NCBI GenBank assembly: GCA_000493965.1
Contig: AWNV01000028.1
Coordinates: 1-12,641 of the forward strand
DNA from: Candidatus Aminicenans sakinawicola JGI OTU-1
Lineage (GTDB): Bacteria > Acidobacteriota > Aminicenantia > Aminicenantales > Aminicenantaceae
Length of the DNA: 12,641 nt
Reading direction: 5' to 3'
Shown: positions 11,234-12,641 of the stretch, in pieces
How the letters are laid out: every line of letters starts with the position of its first letter
Position numbering within the stretch: the first letter of the stretch is position 1
Made by a program: the position numbers and the translations under genes
Notes under the pieces: generated by a model
What the model was told of the DNA's origin: nothing
Database searches by the model: none
What the model saw: the letters and a program-made list of their open reading frames with translations, nothing else

Positions 11234-12532
11234 CTACTCCAGCAGAAGCCACTTCCATAGAGGAATGACTTTAATTTTTGTTTTACCTATTTTTTCTTCC
11301 CCTTCTTCATCCTCAGTTATTATAAGAAGATTCTTCACATTCAGCTCTTTACTTGCATCTAGTAATCCATCTACCTCTCTCTGTTTTGTTTTATATTCTG
11401 CAAGTGTAATTGAAACCTGAACGGCCTCTTCTATTTTTAATCCTCTCTTTATTAAAAAATCTACCTCTTTTCCCCTTTTAGATTTCCAATAAAATATTTC
11501 TTTGTTTCTGCGTAAAAGCTCTACAAAAACAAAATTTTCGTAAATATGTCCTGAATCTTGTGAGAATCTAAAAGCAACAGACCTGCTCAGGGCAGAGTCA
11601 ATTGAGTAAATCTTTGATGGATTGTAGATCTGTCTTTTTATTGAAAAATCGAATAGGTCAATACAAAAAAACAGATAGACGTTTTCCAGATACTCAATGT
11701 AGTTTTTTACAGTATTTAAACTTTTTACCTCTATCAATTCCTTAAGATTCTTGTAGCTATGTGTTGTGCCAATGTTTGAGGACAAAAATAGAATCAACTC
11801 TCTTATCTCTTTAACATTTCTTATATTGTATCGGGCAATAATATCTCTATAAACTATATCTTTAAGATACTGTTCAAGAAGAGTATTATCTTTATTTTTT
11901 AAGACCTCAGGAAATCCTCCTAATTCAATATATTCTTTAAACAAATTTTTTATTCTAACCTTTTTTTCTCGTAAATAAACATCCTTCTGATTAAATTTAT
12001 AGCCCCTTAAAGTTAGGAACTCCCTGAAAGAGAAAGGATAACAGGTTAATTGACGGTTTCTTCCTGTGAGCGCGGTTGCGATTTCTGAACTTAGGAGTGT
12101 AGCATTTGAACCTGTGATGAATATTTTTATATCTTCAAATTCATAAAGTCTATTTACCCATCTTTCCCAGCCTTTGATGTTCTGAATCTCATCAAGAAAA
12201 ATATATTTTTTACCCTGCGGATGATAGAGTTCTATAAAGGTTTCATAAAGGGGTTCAAAATCATTATGTGAAAAATCAATGAACCTTTCATCTTCAAAAT
12301 TCAAATATAGTATGTTGTCAAGTGGAACATCATATTCCTTTACCATATCATTACTGATTAATCTCATTAGTGAAGATTTTCCAGAGCGTCTAACGCCTGT
12401 GATAATAATTACTTCTTTTTGTTTTATGTAAGATTTAATAATCTCCTGTGTTTCTCGCTTTACTAAATTTTCAGAGGACAAAAACCGCTCTTTGTGCTCA
12501 ATTATTAACTGCTTCAGTTTATTTTTTTCCAT
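11234..12532 (-). CDS. AAA_14 / DUF4143 ATPase
   Basis: This 432-residue protein is of normal length for the family. It has a Walker A motif GVRRSGKSS (residues 46-54, K52), Walker B YIFLDEIQ (110-117, D114 E115) and a sensor region FITGSNATLLSSE followed by LTGR. LGGFPEV and LYLxDIVYRD-like sequence (205-230) mark the linker. The C-terminal DUF4143 region has GHIYENFVFVELL, then FYWKSKRGKEVDFLI. DUF4143 resembles a PD-(D/E)xK nuclease fold; here the strand after EVDFLI reads EEAVQVS, without the usual catalytic lysine, as in the IQVCY-type subfamily. Cellular role is not established; such ATPases are common in archaea and in bacterial accessory regions. No neighbour appears co-transcribed upstream. 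A scrap of a relative lies at 8208-8400. Confidence 0.9.
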   Translation of the reverse strand: MEKNKLKQLIIEHKERFLSSENLVKRETQEIIKSYIKQKEVIIITGVRRSGKSSLMRLISNDMVKEYDVPLDNILYLNFEDERFIDFSHNDFEPLYETFIELYHPQGKKYIFLDEIQNIKGWERWVNRLYEFEDIKIFITGSNATLLSSEIATALTGRNRQLTCYPFSFREFLTLRGYKFNQKDVYLREKKVRIKNLFKEYIELGGFPEVLKNKDNTLLEQYLKDIVYRDIIARYNIRNVKEIRELILFLSSNIGTTHSYKNLKELIEVKSLNTVKNYIEYLENVYLFFCIDLFDFSIKRQIYNPSKIYSIDSALSRSVAFRFSQDSGHIYENFVFVELLRRNKEIFYWKSKRGKEVDFLIKRGLKIEEAVQVSITLAEYKTKQREVDGLLDASKELNVKNLLIITEDEEGEEKIGKTKIKVIPLWKWLLLE

Positions 12533-12553
12533 TTTAGCTTAGTCATATATTTC

Positions 12554-12588
12554 ATTACTATTGTAATATTTTATGCAATATATTGCAA
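12554..12588 (-). promoter_or_regulatory. Promoter with overlapping palindromes for the DUF4143 ATPase
   Basis: On the minus strand, TTGCAA (12583-12588) and TACAAT (12560-12565) are spaced by 17 bases and end about 28 bases before the start codon. The -35 lies in the perfect palindrome TGCAATATATTGCA (12574-12587). The -10 lies in ATTAC-TATT-GTAAT (12554-12567), a 5-bp inverted repeat with a 4-base centre. This layout suits repression by a dimeric regulator, which I cannot identify. Confidence 0.5.
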
Positions 12589-12600
12589 TAGAAATAAAAT

Positions 12601-12625
12601 ATTAGACACGGATCTTCGTGGATGA
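12601..12625. repeat. Dispersed GACGCGGAT-type repeat
   Basis: ATTAGACACGGATCTTCGTG followed by GATGA matches the core of the repeat family (GAC-N-CGGAT, then a second CG-rich GGA half). It lies just upstream of the ATPase promoter. Confidence 0.45.
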
Positions 12626-12641
12626 AGGCAAAAAAGCATTA

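Noticed and set aside
11040..11258. 72-codon minus-strand open frame after the DUF4143 ATPase
   Set aside because: It begins inside the ATPase 3' end, has no Shine-Dalgarno and no recognisable domain, and reads like chance open sequence. Not listed as a gene.

Overview
The window is AT-rich bacterial DNA. Start codons often carry AGGAGG-type ribosome binding sites, and one protein has a classical Sec signal peptide. Nothing in it (no rRNA, ribosomal protein or other marker) identifies the host. It reads as an accessory island from a poorly compacted genome, and nearly every gene lies on the minus strand. I see no tRNA, rRNA, CRISPR array, transposase or integrase.

The dominant theme is minimal nucleotidyltransferase (MNT)/HEPN toxin-antitoxin modules, always with MNT upstream of HEPN. 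Three pairs are complete: 3242-2375, 9461-8563 and 10915-10055. A fourth has an intact MNT (8185-7754) whose HEPN partner appears to be broken by a plus-strand membrane-protein gene (7084-7674). A decayed second copy of the 10.0-10.9 kb pair lies at 4684-5082, and a 52-bp scrap of the same MNT start lies at 903-954. In one otherwise intact HEPN (2375-2821) the catalytic histidine is a tyrosine.

Layout, left to right: a frameshifted ribbon-helix-helix-like gene (9-397); the 5' piece of gmd, GDP-mannose 4,6-dehydratase (523-693); a non-coding stretch with repeats; a Schlafen AlbA_2 / HATPase_c_4 regulator pseudogene with an internal deletion (1112-1983); a second 5' piece of gmd (2046-2276); MNT/HEPN pair 1 (2375-3242); an archaeal-type AAA ATPase with a palindromic operator candidate (3432-4614); the decayed MNT/HEPN copy; a secreted protein with a recent 399-bp internal tandem duplication (5112-6869); the plus-strand membrane protein; the solo MNT; a DUF4143 ATPase scrap; MNT/HEPN pair 2; RelE and gmd 3' scraps (9549-9992); MNT/HEPN pair 3; and an intact AAA_14/DUF4143 ATPase (11234-12532) with its own palindromic promoter.

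A short dispersed repeat around GACGCGGAT...GCGCGGA recurs in the gene-free gaps and at the edges of broken genes. The intact genes suggest a defence or toxin-antitoxin island built by repeated insertion, duplication and deletion. No single operon unites them. Family calls come from reading motifs; no database search was possible.
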